Notes under the pieces: model-generated | The model's database searches: none | Seen by the model: only the letters and a program-made list of their open reading frames with translations | Told to the model about the DNA's origin: nothing | Assembly: GCA_965203615.1 (NCBI GenBank) | Contig: OZ241900.1 | Location: 1,798,001 to 1,862,000 of the forward strand | Reading direction: 5' to 3' | DNA: 64,000 nt | DNA from: VXNE01 sp965203615 | GTDB taxonomy: Bacteria; Pseudomonadota; Gammaproteobacteria; Pseudomonadales; Azotimanducaceae | Part shown: in pieces, positions 1-11,427 of the stretch | Layout of the letters: the number at the start of each line of letters is the position of its first letter | Position numbering within the stretch: position 1 is the first letter of the stretch | Position numbers and translations under genes: made by a program

Positions 1-1
1 C

Positions 2-781
2 TCCATGCCTCGCCTGCGCTGGATGCAGACCGGAGGGGCGGGAAACGACTGGCTGCTCCGCGCCCCCGAGATCGCCAACAGCGACGTCGTGCTGACCAAC
101 GGATCCGGCGTCGCCGCGATACCGATCGCCGAGCATGTACTAACCCTGATGTTCACGTTGTGTCGCAACTTTCATGGCTTCGCCAAGGCGCAGCGCGATC
201 ATGAGTGGTATCGCGGCGGACACCTCGGCGAAGTTGACGGCAGCACGATGGGCATCGTCGGCCTGGGCGCGATCGGCGAGAAGACGGCGGAAAAGGCGCG
301 AGGGCTCAACATGCGCGTATTGGGACTGCGGCGCGACCCGACGCGCACCTCGCCTCACGTCGATCGGATGCTCGGTCCGGATGGGCTGTTCGAGTTGCTC
401 GAATCGTCAGACTGGGTGGTTCTGGCCAGCGCGCTCACGCCGGAGACACGCGGTCTGATCGGCGAGCCGGAACTCAGGCGAATGAAGAACACCGCCTGCC
501 TGATCAATATCGCGCGGGGCCAGATCGTGCAGGAGGAGGTCCTGGTCCAGGCGCTCCGGGAAGGCTGGATCGCGGGAGCGGGTCTCGATGTCTTCGCGCA
601 GGAGCCGCTGCCGCCGGATTCGCCCCTCTGGGACATGCCGAACGTCGTGGTCACGTCGCACCGCTCGGGTTCCACGCCGCACTACAATGACCGCCTCGTC
701 GGGATCTTCATCGAGAACCTGCGGCGCTACCGGGCAGGCGAGCCGATGATGAACGTCGTGGACAAGCAACTCACCTATTGA
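2..781 (+). CDS. D-2-hydroxyacid dehydrogenase, 5' end outside the window
   Basis: This is the C-terminal three quarters of an NAD(P)-dependent D-isomer-specific 2-hydroxyacid dehydrogenase, which interconverts 2-hydroxy acids and 2-oxo acids in the cytosol. The Rossmann motif GLGAIGEKTA is present. So are the three catalytic residues of the family: Arg in INIARG, Glu in FAQEPLP and His in TSHRSG. The frame is open to the window edge and the protein lacks about 60 N-terminal residues compared with family members, so the ATG at position 5 is probably internal. The stop codon lies 14 bases before the Gfo/Idh/MocA gene, suggesting one operon. The substrate cannot be told from sequence. Confidence 0.85.
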   Translation, partial: SMPRLRWMQTGGAGNDWLLRAPEIANSDVVLTNGSGVAAIPIAEHVLTLMFTLCRNFHGFAKAQRDHEWYRGGHLGEVDGSTMGIVGLGAIGEKTAEKARGLNMRVLGLRRDPTRTSPHVDRMLGPDGLFELLESSDWVVLASALTPETRGLIGEPELRRMKNTACLINIARGQIVQEEVLVQALREGWIAGAGLDVFAQEPLPPDSPLWDMPNVVVTSHRSGSTPHYNDRLVGIFIENLRRYRAGEPMMNVVDKQLTY

Positions 782-795
782 CAGGGAAAACGAAG

Positions 796-1788
796 ATGGC
801 AGACACGGTCAGATACGGACTCATCAGCACGGCGCGAATCGGCTTCAGCGCCCACGTGCCCGCGGCGAACGCGTCGTCCAACTCAGAAATCGTCGCCGTC
901 AGCAGCCGCGACCTCGCAACAGCCGAAGCGGCAGCGAAGGAGCACGGCATTCCGCTCGCATTCGGCAGCTACCAGGAGATGATCGAAAGCGACGAGATCG
1001 ACGCCGTGATCAACACGCTGCCGAACTCCATGCACCACGAGTGGACGATCAAGGCCGCCGAAGCGGGCAAGCACATCCTCTGCGAAAAGCCTCTCTCGGC
1101 AACCATGGCCGAGGGACGTGAGATGAAGGCCGCCGCCGAAGCCCACAACGTGGTGCTGGTTGAGGCGTTCACGCCACGCTGGACGAGACAGAACCGCATG
1201 GTGCGCCAACTCATCGCGGACGGCGAGATCGGCGACGTCACCTACCTCGAGTCCAGCCTTGCCTTCAGGATGCGCAGACCCGACGACATTCGCCTCAGCA
1301 AGCCGTTGGCGGGAGGCAGCCTGATGGATGTCGGGTGTTACGCCGTGTATGCGGTGCGCTATGCCATGGGCGTGGAACCCGTATCGGCGATGGCATTCGA
1401 CCGCAAGCGGAGCGGCGTGGAAGTCGACACCACCCTGAGCGGCCTGCTGCAATTCCCGAACGGCGCCGTCGGTCACATTTTCTGCAGCTTCGACGGACCA
1501 CGACGGACCGTGTTCGACGCGGTGGGCACCGAAGGCACGATATCCGTTAACGGTGCCTTCCGGGAGACCATGCCCGTGACCATTACCCGGGGTGACGAAG
1601 AACCCGAAGTGATGCAGATGACCAGCAGGAATCGCTTCGAGGTGCAGATCGACGAGTTCTCGGAATGCGTGCTCACGGGGAAACAGCCCGAGTTTCCGCC
1701 GGACGACGCGCTGCGGAACATGGCGGCGATCCTCGCGCTGTACGAGTCCGCGGACACCGGCCGAGCCGTAGAAGTGGAGCAGATCTAG
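796..1788 (+). CDS. Gfo/Idh/MocA family oxidoreductase
   Basis: This is an NAD(P)-dependent sugar or polyol dehydrogenase-like protein of about 330 residues. The N-terminal Rossmann fold begins with VRYGLISTARIG, and the family EKP motif (CEKPLSATMAEG) carries the expected lysine. The second half is the alpha/beta substrate domain, with GGSLMDVGCYAVYAVRYAMG at the active-site helix. I chose the ATG at 796, preceded by AGGGAAAA. A TTG at 778 that overlaps the upstream stop would add six residues. It follows the hydroxyacid dehydrogenase closely and probably shares its transcript. The substrate is unknown. Confidence 0.88.
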   Translation: MADTVRYGLISTARIGFSAHVPAANASSNSEIVAVSSRDLATAEAAAKEHGIPLAFGSYQEMIESDEIDAVINTLPNSMHHEWTIKAAEAGKHILCEKPLSATMAEGREMKAAAEAHNVVLVEAFTPRWTRQNRMVRQLIADGEIGDVTYLESSLAFRMRRPDDIRLSKPLAGGSLMDVGCYAVYAVRYAMGVEPVSAMAFDRKRSGVEVDTTLSGLLQFPNGAVGHIFCSFDGPRRTVFDAVGTEGTISVNGAFRETMPVTITRGDEEPEVMQMTSRNRFEVQIDEFSECVLTGKQPEFPPDDALRNMAAILALYESADTGRAVEVEQI

Positions 1789-1835
1789 CCCCAAAACCTG
1801 TCGCCCCAACCGGGCGTCAAGCCGTCAGTCGATGA

Positions 1836-2789
1836 CTAGCCGGTCGTCGTTCCAGCCGGCGGTCGCAAGGTCGCCAGCACGTTGGTGGCGGCGCCGATCA
1901 TCGACGAGACGTCGCTCAGGTTCGCGGGCACGATCAACGTGTTGCCTTCCTTGGCCAGATTGCCGAAACGTTCCAGGTAGTCCTCGGCGACACGAAGCTG
2001 CATCGCCTTGTCACCGCCTTCGCTGGCCAACGCATCGGCGACTTTCCGCAACCCCTCCGCAGTAGCCTCGGCGATCGCCAGAATGGCTGCGGCTTCCCCC
2101 TGCGCCTCGTTGATCTGCTGCTCCTTGACCGCTTCCGACTCCTTGATGACGCGCCGCTTCTCACCCTCTGCTTCGTTGATCTTCGCGTCCCGGTCGCCTT
2201 CGGACTGCAATACCGTCGCACGTTTCTCGCGTTCGGCCCGCATTTGCTTCTCCATGGCGGATACCACGTCGGCAGGCGGATTGATGTTCTTGATCTCGTA
2301 ACGGAGGACTTTGACACCCCAGGCGTCCGAGGCCTTGTCGAGCTCCTCGACAATGCGAAGGTTGATGTGGCTGCGTTCCTCGAACGTCTTGTCCAGCTCA
2401 ATCTGGCCGATCTCACTACGCAACGTCGTCTGTGCCAGTTGCGCGATCGCGAACAGGTAATCGCCGATACCGTATGAAGCGTTGCGGGCGTCCATGACCT
2501 GCAGGTAGAGGACACCGTCCACGCCAACCTGGACGTTGTCCGAAGTGATGCAGATCTGCTCTTCCACGTCGATGGCCTGTTCCTTGAGCGTGTGCTTGTA
2601 CGCCACGCGGTCGAGGAACGGGATGAGGATATGGAATCCCGCCATCAGGGTCCGGGAGTATTTGCCCAGGTTCTCTACCACGTATGCCCCCTGCTGGGGA
2701 ACGATGACCGCCGTCTTGATGACGACAATGATGGCCAGTACCGCGACCACGAAGGCGACGATCAATCCTGTGTCCATGAAAAACCCCAT
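1836..2789 (-). CDS. SPFH/band 7 (stomatin-like, QmcA-type) membrane protein
   Basis: 317 residues. One N-terminal membrane segment (about residues 5-25) is followed by a band 7 domain containing the typical stretch AYVVENLGKYSRTLMAGFH and VEEQICITSDNVQVGVDG. A charged coiled-coil rich in Glu, Lys and Ala spans about residues 170-240. Such proteins oligomerise at membrane microdomains and are often paired with NfeD. Here the NfeD gene lies 15 bases upstream on the same strand, so the two form the classic stomatin/NfeD operon. The start could also be the second methionine (MDTG), four codons downstream. Confidence 0.9.
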   Translation of the reverse strand: MGFFMDTGLIVAFVVAVLAIIVVIKTAVIVPQQGAYVVENLGKYSRTLMAGFHILIPFLDRVAYKHTLKEQAIDVEEQICITSDNVQVGVDGVLYLQVMDARNASYGIGDYLFAIAQLAQTTLRSEIGQIELDKTFEERSHINLRIVEELDKASDAWGVKVLRYEIKNINPPADVVSAMEKQMRAEREKRATVLQSEGDRDAKINEAEGEKRRVIKESEAVKEQQINEAQGEAAAILAIAEATAEGLRKVADALASEGGDKAMQLRVAEDYLERFGNLAKEGNTLIVPANLSDVSSMIGAATNVLATLRPPAGTTTG

Positions 2790-2804
2790 GCTTCCCTCGA
2801 ATGC

Positions 2805-3284
2805 CTAGACGTCGGAGGCCGGCGTCGAATCCGCCGACATCGCCACTATATTCACCGCCGCGCCGCTCAAGCCCACTATGCGAGCCTGCGTGCCGGCGTC
2901 TATCGCCACGGTTCCCACGTTGTTTGCGGTCCACTCGCTGCCCCGCATGGCCACGCGGGTTCTGCCGCCCGCCGGAACGTCTTCCGCGACTTCGACCACC
3001 TCACCCACCGTCGAGTTGTCGAACCCCTGCGCACCGCCACGCAGCCGGTCGTAGAGCTTGCGCCGAAAGAACACCATGGAGGCCACCGCGAGAACGCCGT
3101 ACAGCAACCATTGCACCCAGACCGGCAAGGTGGGATCGCCCAGCACCGCAATGCCCACCAGGACGGCGGCGGCACCGAGGAAAACGAGGTAGAACGCCGC
3201 GTCGATGGCCGATAGCTCCAACACCATCAACACGATTCCGGCTATCAGCCAAGCCCACCAAGGCATTGCAAATCCACTACCCAA
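2805..3284 (-). CDS. NfeD family membrane protein
   Basis: 159 residues, the length of the short NfeD class without a ClpP-like protease domain. Hydrophobic segments occupy about residues 8-30 and 40-75. The C-terminal part, about 95-159, looks like the small OB-fold domain (VGEVVEVAEDVPAGGRTRVA, then a WTA...GTVAIDAG stretch). NfeD proteins partner with stomatins in membrane quality control. The adjacent downstream SPFH gene supports this. An alternative start is the methionine before PWWAWL, six codons in. Confidence 0.88.
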   Translation of the reverse strand: MGSGFAMPWWAWLIAGIVLMVLELSAIDAAFYLVFLGAAAVLVGIAVLGDPTLPVWVQWLLYGVLAVASMVFFRRKLYDRLRGGAQGFDNSTVGEVVEVAEDVPAGGRTRVAMRGSEWTANNVGTVAIDAGTQARIVGLSGAAVNIVAMSADSTPASDV

Positions 3285-3453
3285 CGATGTTCCGAGTCAG
3301 CTTGCCTCACCGTGATACCGATGACAACCCAACCGCGATCCCCGGCCCAAAAACGACCGGCGGGGAACATTTCACCTCAGACATCGAAACAGTGGTTGCC
3401 AGCGCAGGGTGACGACCCTACAATCGCGCGCCTCCGAGTTCGCGGCCATCACC

Positions 3454-3576
3454 ATGACCCGAATGCAAACAGAACGTTCGACCGTGACGTTCGCTTTCGA
3501 CCCCGTGTCGAGTGCGGCGTTGCGCGTCCAGTGGTGGGAACGGTTCGACCCGCCAACGGGAGACGCTAACGGGTAG
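3454..3576 (+). other. Short open frame of 40 codons in the 3285-3696 intergenic region, doubtful gene
   Basis: The 412-base gap between the NfeD gene and the MFS gene holds no clear gene. The only candidate is a 40-codon frame, MTRMQTERSTVTFAFDPVSS at its start, ending at a TAG 45 bases before a good intrinsic terminator on the same strand. The terminator implies that something is transcribed rightward through here. There is no convincing ribosome binding site, and I do not recognise the peptide. Confidence 0.2.
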
Positions 3577-3620
3577 GTACCTTTGACAACCGTTCTCAAG
3601 CACCCCTTGGGAACCCGGGG

Positions 3621-3657
3621 AACCCCGATGCGCCTCCAGCCATCGGGGTTTTTTGTT
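3621..3657 (+). terminator. Rho-independent terminator
   Basis: A perfect 10-base stem, AACCCCGATG pairing with CATCGGGGTT, encloses a 10-base loop and is followed by TTTTGTTT. It lies 40 bases before the MFS transporter start and would end rightward transcripts from the short frame or an unseen RNA upstream. It could also act as a leader attenuator of the MFS gene. Confidence 0.75.
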
Positions 3658-3696
3658 TATTGACGGCGTGAAACGCCCTCCGAGGAGAAAGACAGG

Positions 3697-4926
3697 ATGT
3701 CGACGCCGACGCGACGACAATTGGAGAAAAACCTCCAGCGAATACTGGCGCTGGCGTTCTTCCAGGTGTTCCTGGTCCTGATGCCGGTGATCGTGCTCTT
3801 CTTCGAGAGCCGGGGCTTGACGCTGCCCGAGATATTCCTGCTGCAGGCGTGGTTCGCGGCGGTGGTCCTCATCATGGAGGCGCCATCGGGCTACCTGGCC
3901 GACCTGCTCGGACGCAAGCGCGTCATCGTGATGGGCACGTTCGTCCTCGGGGTCGGCCAGAGCGTCCTCCTGTTCGCCGAAGGGTTCTGGCAGCTTGCGC
4001 TGTTCGAGAGCTGCCTGGGACTTGGCGTGAGCCTGATTTCCGGGGCCGACCTCGCGCTGCTCTACGACACGGAAATTGCCCTGAACGAGAATGCGCAGCG
4101 CCGGCACAAGGCGGTGCGACGGCTCTTCACGATCCGGAACCTGTCCGAAGCGCTTGCGGCGGCGACGTGCAGCGTGCTGCTCATCTGGTCGATGGAGTTC
4201 GCCGTCTACGCCCAGGTGGCCGGGGCATGGATCGCGTTCCTGCTCACCTTCGGCCTGGTCGAGCCGCCGGGAAACAGGCTCGGCCGGGAGAGCCACCTGC
4301 GGAACATCAGCACCGTGCTCCGCCACCTGCTGTTGAACGGTTCCGTGCTGCGCCTCACGTTCCTCGCCATGTCCGTATGGGCGCTGACCACGATGTTCGC
4401 GATCTGGCTATTGCAGAAACACTGGCAGCAACTCGGCATCGGCCTCGTTCACTACGGCTGGCTCTGGGCCGCGCTGACGTTCGTGTCGGCCGCCGCGGGC
4501 CGCTATGCGCTGAGTCTCGAGGACCGGTTCGGCAGCACGGCGATGCTGGTCGTCGTGGGTATCGGCCCCGTGCTGGGCTACCTGGGCCTCGGAACCCTCG
4601 GCGCCCTCGGCGGCGTGCTGGTCAGCGTGCTGTTCTTCGCCTGCCGGGGTTTCGGTCACGTGATCCTGAGCGACGCGTTGAACAAGCGCGTCCCGAGCGA
4701 GTTTCGGGCGACCGCGAACTCGTTCGCGAGCCTCGGTTTTCGCGCCGCGTTCGCGTTGACCGCACCGCTGGTCGCCGCCGTGCTGAACCTCTGGGGCATG
4801 GCGACGACGTTCCTGCTCCTCGGCGGAATGAGTCTCGTCATCTTCGCCACGCTCTTGGTGCCCCTGATCGGCGCCGCAAGCCGCGCGCAGGACATCGGCA
4901 AACAGGCGGCGGAGGCCTGGGACTGA
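3697..4926 (+). CDS. MFS transporter
   Basis: 409 residues with about twelve hydrophobic segments. The loop between helices 2 and 3 carries the major-facilitator motif A signature GYLADLLGRKRVIVMG (about residues 63-78), with Asp, Arg and Lys in the usual places. The N-terminal 16 residues are polar and cytoplasmic. Small hydrophilic molecules or drugs are the typical substrates, but nothing here identifies one. The ATG follows GAGGAGAAAGACAGG, a strong ribosome binding region. The gene stands alone: a terminator lies before it, and it is convergent with the yej operon. Confidence 0.85.
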   Translation: MSTPTRRQLEKNLQRILALAFFQVFLVLMPVIVLFFESRGLTLPEIFLLQAWFAAVVLIMEAPSGYLADLLGRKRVIVMGTFVLGVGQSVLLFAEGFWQLALFESCLGLGVSLISGADLALLYDTEIALNENAQRRHKAVRRLFTIRNLSEALAAATCSVLLIWSMEFAVYAQVAGAWIAFLLTFGLVEPPGNRLGRESHLRNISTVLRHLLLNGSVLRLTFLAMSVWALTTMFAIWLLQKHWQQLGIGLVHYGWLWAALTFVSAAAGRYALSLEDRFGSTAMLVVVGIGPVLGYLGLGTLGALGGVLVSVLFFACRGFGHVILSDALNKRVPSEFRATANSFASLGFRAAFALTAPLVAAVLNLWGMATTFLLLGGMSLVIFATLLVPLIGAASRAQDIGKQAAEAWD

Positions 4927-5187
4927 AATGTCAGGTCACACACGATGCAACGCACATTTCCCGCAGACGAGCGTTGCCGATGTCGTTGGTTGTACCGGCT
5001 ATGTTGGTCCGCGACGGTCATTGACAGAAATGCGACGCGCGGTCCCGCCAAGCCAGATGAACGACGCTTGATCACCATCGACACGAATACTTGTCGTGCG
5101 CGTGCTGACAATCGACCACCCGGCCCACGCATCTTGGCGAGGTCGACTCGATCACGCCGCTCGGTAACGACGCCGCTTGCACCTGAG

Positions 5188-6782
<1,595 letters not shown>

Positions 6783-6786
<4 letters not shown>

Positions 6787-7859
6787 CTCGTTGACCGCCT
6801 GGGATCGAAAGCGTCGCGTACACCCTCGCCCACGAAAACGAACAGGGTCAGCATGACGGCCAGCGTGAAGAAGCCGGCGAGTCCGAGCCAGGGCGCCTGC
6901 ATGTTGGCCTTGCCCTGCGCCAGCAACTCGCCAAGGGACGGATACCCCGCCGGCAGGCCGAAGCCGAGAAAGTCGAGCGAAGTCAACGTGACCACCGATC
7001 CGCTGAGCAGGAACGGCAGGTAGGTGAGCGTCGCGACCATGGCGTTCGGCAGCAGGTGTTTCGTCATGATGACGGAGTCCGACTCGCCCAGCGCCCGCGC
7101 CGCGCGCACGTAGTCGAAGTTGCGCGTGCGCAGGCACTCCGCGCGGACCACCGCCACCAGGGCCATCCAGTTGAACAGCAGCAGCAACAGGAGCAACGCC
7201 ACGGGGTTCGGCTCGATCAGGCTCGACAGGATGATGATGAGGAACAGCACGGGCAGCCCGGCCCAGACCTCAACCAGCCGCTGGCCGAACAGGTCGATCC
7301 AACCGCCGAAATAGCCTTGGGTTGCTCCCACGGCGATACCGATCAGGGAGCTGAAGAAGGTCAGCGCCAGACCGAACAGGACGGAAAGGCGGAACCCGTA
7401 AATGATGCGGGCGGTGACATCGCGCCCGATGTCGTCGGTGCCCAGCCAATGGCGGGTCGACGGCGCCTCCGGCACCGCACCCTCGGTATACAGGTCTATC
7501 GTCTCGTAGCTGAACTGAATGGGCGGGAACACCCACCAGCCGTCGCCGTCCCTGATCAGGTCCTTCACGAAGGGCTCAAGGTATTCCGCTTCGGTCTCGA
7601 ATACGCCGCCGAACTCCGTTTCCGGATACTCGAACAACACCGGGAAATAGAGTTCGCCCTTGTAGCTCATCACCAGCGGAGCATCGTTGGCGATGAACTC
7701 GGCGAACATGCTGAGCACCACCATGCTGGAGATGATCCACAGGCTCCAGTAACCGCGCTTGTTGGCCTTGAAGTTCTCCCACCGGCGCCGGGTGAGAGGC
7801 GACATCCGAAACCGGCCGGGCACCGCGCCCGCCTCCGGCGTCTCCAAGCGCGCGACCAC
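6783..7859 (-). CDS. yejE: Peptide ABC transporter permease (YejE type)
   Basis: 358 residues. The sequence follows E. coli YejE closely: NKRGYWSLWI near the N-terminus, a periplasmic stretch with WLGTDDIGRDVTARIIYGFR, the permease EAA region (RNFDYVRAARALGESDSVIM) and LDFLGFGLPAGYPSLGELL near the end. Six or so membrane helices form half of the inner-membrane pore. The start used is a GTG directly after the yejB stop. An ATG 18 codons later (MSPLTRRRWENFKANK) would match the E. coli length better. It lies between yejB and yejF in one operon. Confidence 0.9.
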
Positions 7860-8954
7860 CTACGTTTCCCTCGTTTCGAAATCTATGCGGGGATCGACGA
7901 ACGTGTAGGTGATATCGCCGACGAGTTGCATCACGAGGCCGATGAAGGTGAAACAGAACAGCGTCCCGAACATGATGGGATAGTCACGCCTCAGCGTTGC
8001 CTCGAAACCGAGCAGGCCCAGGCCGTCCAGCGAGAAGATCACCTCGATCAGGAGCGCGCTCGTGAAGAGGATGCCGATGAATGCGGCCGGGAATCCCGCG
8101 ATCACGATGAGCATCGCGTTGCGGAAGACGTGGCCATAAAGTACGCGTCTCTGGTTCAGTCCCTTGGCCCTGGCGGTAAGGACGAACTGCTTCGACAGTT
8201 CTTCCAGGAAGCAGTTCTTCGTCAGCATCGTCAGCATCGCGAAGCCGCCGATGGTGAGGGCCGCCACCGGCAACGCAAGGTGCCAGAAGTAGTCCCCGAT
8301 CTTGCCGAAGAAGGAAAGGTCGTCGAAGTTGGTGGACGTCAGTCCCTTGAGCGGAAACCAGTCGAAATAGGAGCCGCCAGCGAACAGCACGATGAGAAAG
8401 ACGGCAAAGAGAAAGCCCGGAATCGCGTAGCCGACGAAAATGATGCCGCTCGTCCAGGCATCGAACCGGCTCCCGTCCCGCACCGCCTTGGCGACACCGA
8501 GCGGTATGGAGATCGTGTAGATGAGGAGCAGCGACCAGAAGCCGAGCGACAGCGATACGGGCAGCCGTTCGACGACGAGATCCACCACCGGCCGGTTCTG
8601 GTAGTAACTTTCGCCGAAGTCCAGGGTGAGATAGTCCCGCACCATCTTGAAATAGCGTTCATGGAGCGGCCGGTCGAAGCCGAACTGCTTCTCGATGGCG
8701 GCGATCAGTTCGGGATCGAGACCCTGCGCGCCGGCGTACTGCGTGCGCCCCGACTCGGCCATGTCGAGCTGCGGCTGCGCATCGACCGCTCCGGCGATCC
8801 GGGCGGTGGCTTCTACGTTCTGCCCGGTGAGGTTCGCGATCATCTGGTCGACCGGACCGCCGGGCGCGAGCTGCACGATGAAGAAGTTGATCGTGATGAT
8901 CCCGATCAACGTCGGAAAGATCAGCAGCAGCCGCCTTGCGATGTAACGAAGCAC
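7860..8954 (-). CDS. yejB: Peptide ABC transporter permease (YejB type)
   Basis: 364 residues, the same length as E. coli YejB when the GTG at 8954 is used. That start gives VLRYIARRLLLIFPTLIGII, which aligns with the canonical N-terminus, and a G-rich stretch lies upstream. A characteristic periplasmic insertion (about residues 45-100) precedes QFGFDRPLHERYFKMV. The permease core includes NRPVVDLVVERLPVSLSLGF and the EAA region ELSKQFVLTARAKGLNQRRV. It heads the yejBEF operon. The matching solute-binding gene is not adjacent; a YejA-like gene lies at 32.5 kb. Confidence 0.9.
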   Translation of the reverse strand: MLRYIARRLLLIFPTLIGIITINFFIVQLAPGGPVDQMIANLTGQNVEATARIAGAVDAQPQLDMAESGRTQYAGAQGLDPELIAAIEKQFGFDRPLHERYFKMVRDYLTLDFGESYYQNRPVVDLVVERLPVSLSLGFWSLLLIYTISIPLGVAKAVRDGSRFDAWTSGIIFVGYAIPGFLFAVFLIVLFAGGSYFDWFPLKGLTSTNFDDLSFFGKIGDYFWHLALPVAALTIGGFAMLTMLTKNCFLEELSKQFVLTARAKGLNQRRVLYGHVFRNAMLIVIAGFPAAFIGILFTSALLIEVIFSLDGLGLLGFEATLRRDYPIMFGTLFCFTFIGLVMQLVGDITYTFVDPRIDFETRET

Positions 8955-9210
8955 GCGCGTCCCCCCTGCGTCTGGAGAACTGCATCGCCCAGCGCAGAAC
9001 AATATAGAGGGAGAGACCCCACCCCCTGAACGCGCGAGCCTATCAGCTTGGCGGACTCGCCGCATTCCCGGCAAGATCGATGAGATGACGGGTGCCTGGG
9101 TGCGGGGAGACAAGTGGGCCTGGGCGGAGCGAAATACGGCGCACCCCAATTGGCGCGACCGACTTCGTGGCGGGCACATGCGCCCGCGCCGACAGAGTCC
9201 GCGAGAATCC

Positions 9211-11427
9211 CTACCGGGTTGGGTCGGACTTCAGTTCGAACAGCGTGACTCCGTCTGTCGGGGCCGGTGGGATCACGATGCACTTGAGTGGGACCCGTTT
9301 CTCCGACGTTGCTGCCCTGACGGGATCACGCAGTGTCGAAGAACTCAAGGGAGGCAGCGCGTAGCCATCGGCTGCGCTGACGTTGACGGTGTAGCCCAGA
9401 TCCGCCATGGACTGGACGGTGATGGCGCTCATGGGAAGCAGCGTCCCCGGCGTCGAAAACGACCCGACCATGAGTTCACCGTATCCAAACACGGAAATTC
9501 GCCAGTGGCTGTCAACCTGGCCGAAATCGCCGTTGTTTTCCACCGGCACTTTCGCGCCCGTATAGCTCGCCCCGCCTGCCGTATCGAATGCCGCGATCGC
9601 ATTCGCACCGGCAAAGTAGGTGTCCGGCAACGGGGTACCGGGATCGGCACTCCCCGAAGGACTCTTCAGGAGGCCCAGGCTGCTCCAACGCGTGCCGAAC
9701 CCCAGGGCGTGGGAAATCTCATGTGTCACGACATTATAAAGAGCTCCCGAAGACAGGTGCCTGACATCGTCCGAGTCCAGGGTGATGGCCGATACGGCAG
9801 GCAACCCCGACGATGTGCGAATCCAGCGGACGCCGCCCCTACCCAGCGTCCCGCCCGGGCCATCGATGTCGTCGATTCGGGCGTTGATCCTGATGTCGTC
9901 GATAACGCCGAACAATGTGGGAGACGATATGAAGACTGCGCCGATGTCTTCCGAAATGACGCTCTCCCACCGCGCAACCGCGGCTTGAACCGCATTGTCG
10001 GCCGCATTGCGCCTGGTGCCACTCCAGATGATTTCGATGTCGAAGGAACCGGGGTCATTCCTGTCCAGCCGCCAGTCTTCCGTATTGCTCTGCCCCGCGG
10101 CGCACGTATAGCTCAAGGTGCCGCTGGTCCTTGAAACAAAGTTGAACTGGACCGTGCAGCTACCGCCGTACTGGCTCGTATCGTCGTAGGTCTGGGTCAT
10201 GGTCCCCGTGTTCGACCCGGTATTCGCATACGTGTAGCCGCCCAGATGCTCATTGCTCTCCCTGTAGCGACCACCCGGCTGGAACAGGATGAAATAGTTT
10301 GGCGTCGACAGGAAGTTGCCGGTGAAAAGGGCGTCGAACGCAGCCTGGTCTACGGGGGCAAACCCAGGCGTCCCGTCATCCTCGCCGCCACCGCCGCCGC
10401 TGGCGGCGCGCTCCTGTGTCGTATCCGACCACGCCCCTGTCCCTTCGTCATTCTCCGCCCGAACCCGTACCTCATATAGCGTATCGTGCGCCAGGCCCCC
10501 GATCGTCGCCAGCGTCTCCGTTCCTGCGTGATCCCCGTCCCGATACACCTGCGCCCCACCTGCCCGGTACTCCAGGTCGTAGCCCGTTATCGCCGGACCG
10601 GTGTTCTCCGGCGCACTCCATGTCACCCGCAATGCCGTCGAACCCAGCGCCGACACCACCGGCGCATCCGGCTTGCCGGGTGGCTCGTCCACGTCCACGA
10701 CCGAGATCCGAACCGAGATGCGAGCCGTCCCGCGCCGCTCGCTGGAAGCCTCAAGATCGACCAAGTAGCTCGACCGCGTCTCGTAGTCGTAATCCACGCC
10801 GGGCCGCGTCCGAAGCTGGCCATTCGAAGCCTCGACCCGGAATGTTCCCGCGTCGGAACCATCAAGCCGGTAGTGCAGTGGACCTTCGCGCACGTTTGCG
10901 GCGACCGGCTCGCCGACCGGCTCGTCTCCGGGCGTGTTTTCCCGCACCTCGCGTTGCGCGCTCTCGCCCTCGATGAACTGCGGCGGCGCGATCGGGGTCG
11001 TGCCTGCTGCCGGCGACGACCAGTCCCCTCCTCCAGCCTCGCTCACCGCGCGCACCCTGAACTCGTACTCGGTGAGCTCCGCAAGACCCGTGACGGTTGC
11101 CTCGGTGGCCAGGCCGTCGTGCGCCCAGTCGGCATACCTCGAAGTCCCCGCCGCCCGGTATTGCACGTCGTAATCCGCGATCTCGAAAACAGTGCTCTCC
11201 GGCGCCGCCCACGACACGGTCACGCTGTCGTGTGAGATGTCCGACAGCGTCGGCAACGCGGGCTGCCCAGGTACCTGGTGCCACCAGCGCGAACGCACGA
11301 GCCAGTGCAGCAGGCCGTCATCGAGTTCGGCTGTGGCTTCGGCTGCACTGGCGACTCCCGAGTGGAGACCGGCCAGTGCAAAAAGTGAAAGACCTCCCGC
11401 AAACAGCGCCGCAATCGTCCGCTTCAT
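9211..11427 (-). CDS. Secreted leishmanolysin-like (M8-type) zinc metallopeptidase with fibronectin III domains
   Basis: 738 residues. A Sec signal peptide (LFAGGLSLFALAG, probable cleavage after ASA near residue 28) is followed by a fibronectin III domain at about 55-145 and a cadherin-like segment at about 150-250. A second fibronectin III domain lies at about 255-345 and a Gly/Glu linker near 350. The C-terminal third is catalytic: HEISHALGFG near residue 570 gives two zinc histidines and the Glu base. A third histidine follows in DSHWR, with the methionine turn in ELMVGSF, the arrangement of M8 metzincins. It starts by an ATGA overlap with the upstream secreted protein, so the pair is co-translated. 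Role: extracellular protein degradation or adhesion, inferred. Confidence 0.8.
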   Translation of the reverse strand: MKRTIAALFAGGLSLFALAGLHSGVASAAEATAELDDGLLHWLVRSRWWHQVPGQPALPTLSDISHDSVTVSWAAPESTVFEIADYDVQYRAAGTSRYADWAHDGLATEATVTGLAELTEYEFRVRAVSEAGGGDWSSPAAGTTPIAPPQFIEGESAQREVRENTPGDEPVGEPVAANVREGPLHYRLDGSDAGTFRVEASNGQLRTRPGVDYDYETRSSYLVDLEASSERRGTARISVRISVVDVDEPPGKPDAPVVSALGSTALRVTWSAPENTGPAITGYDLEYRAGGAQVYRDGDHAGTETLATIGGLAHDTLYEVRVRAENDEGTGAWSDTTQERAASGGGGGEDDGTPGFAPVDQAAFDALFTGNFLSTPNYFILFQPGGRYRESNEHLGGYTYANTGSNTGTMTQTYDDTSQYGGSCTVQFNFVSRTSGTLSYTCAAGQSNTEDWRLDRNDPGSFDIEIIWSGTRRNAADNAVQAAVARWESVISEDIGAVFISSPTLFGVIDDIRINARIDDIDGPGGTLGRGGVRWIRTSSGLPAVSAITLDSDDVRHLSSGALYNVVTHEISHALGFGTRWSSLGLLKSPSGSADPGTPLPDTYFAGANAIAAFDTAGGASYTGAKVPVENNGDFGQVDSHWRISVFGYGELMVGSFSTPGTLLPMSAITVQSMADLGYTVNVSAADGYALPPLSSSTLRDPVRAATSEKRVPLKCIVIPPAPTDGVTLFELKSDPTR

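Noticed and set aside
4927..5187. Possible small gene between the MFS gene and yejF
   Set aside because: Frames here are shadows or lack ribosome sites. Nothing but spacer between convergent genes is seen.
7056..9029. Long plus-strand frame of 657 codons opposite yejE/yejB
   Set aside because: It lies antisense to two clearly conserved transporter genes. Its product is rich in His, Arg, Gln and Glu, as expected of a shadow frame in GC-rich DNA.
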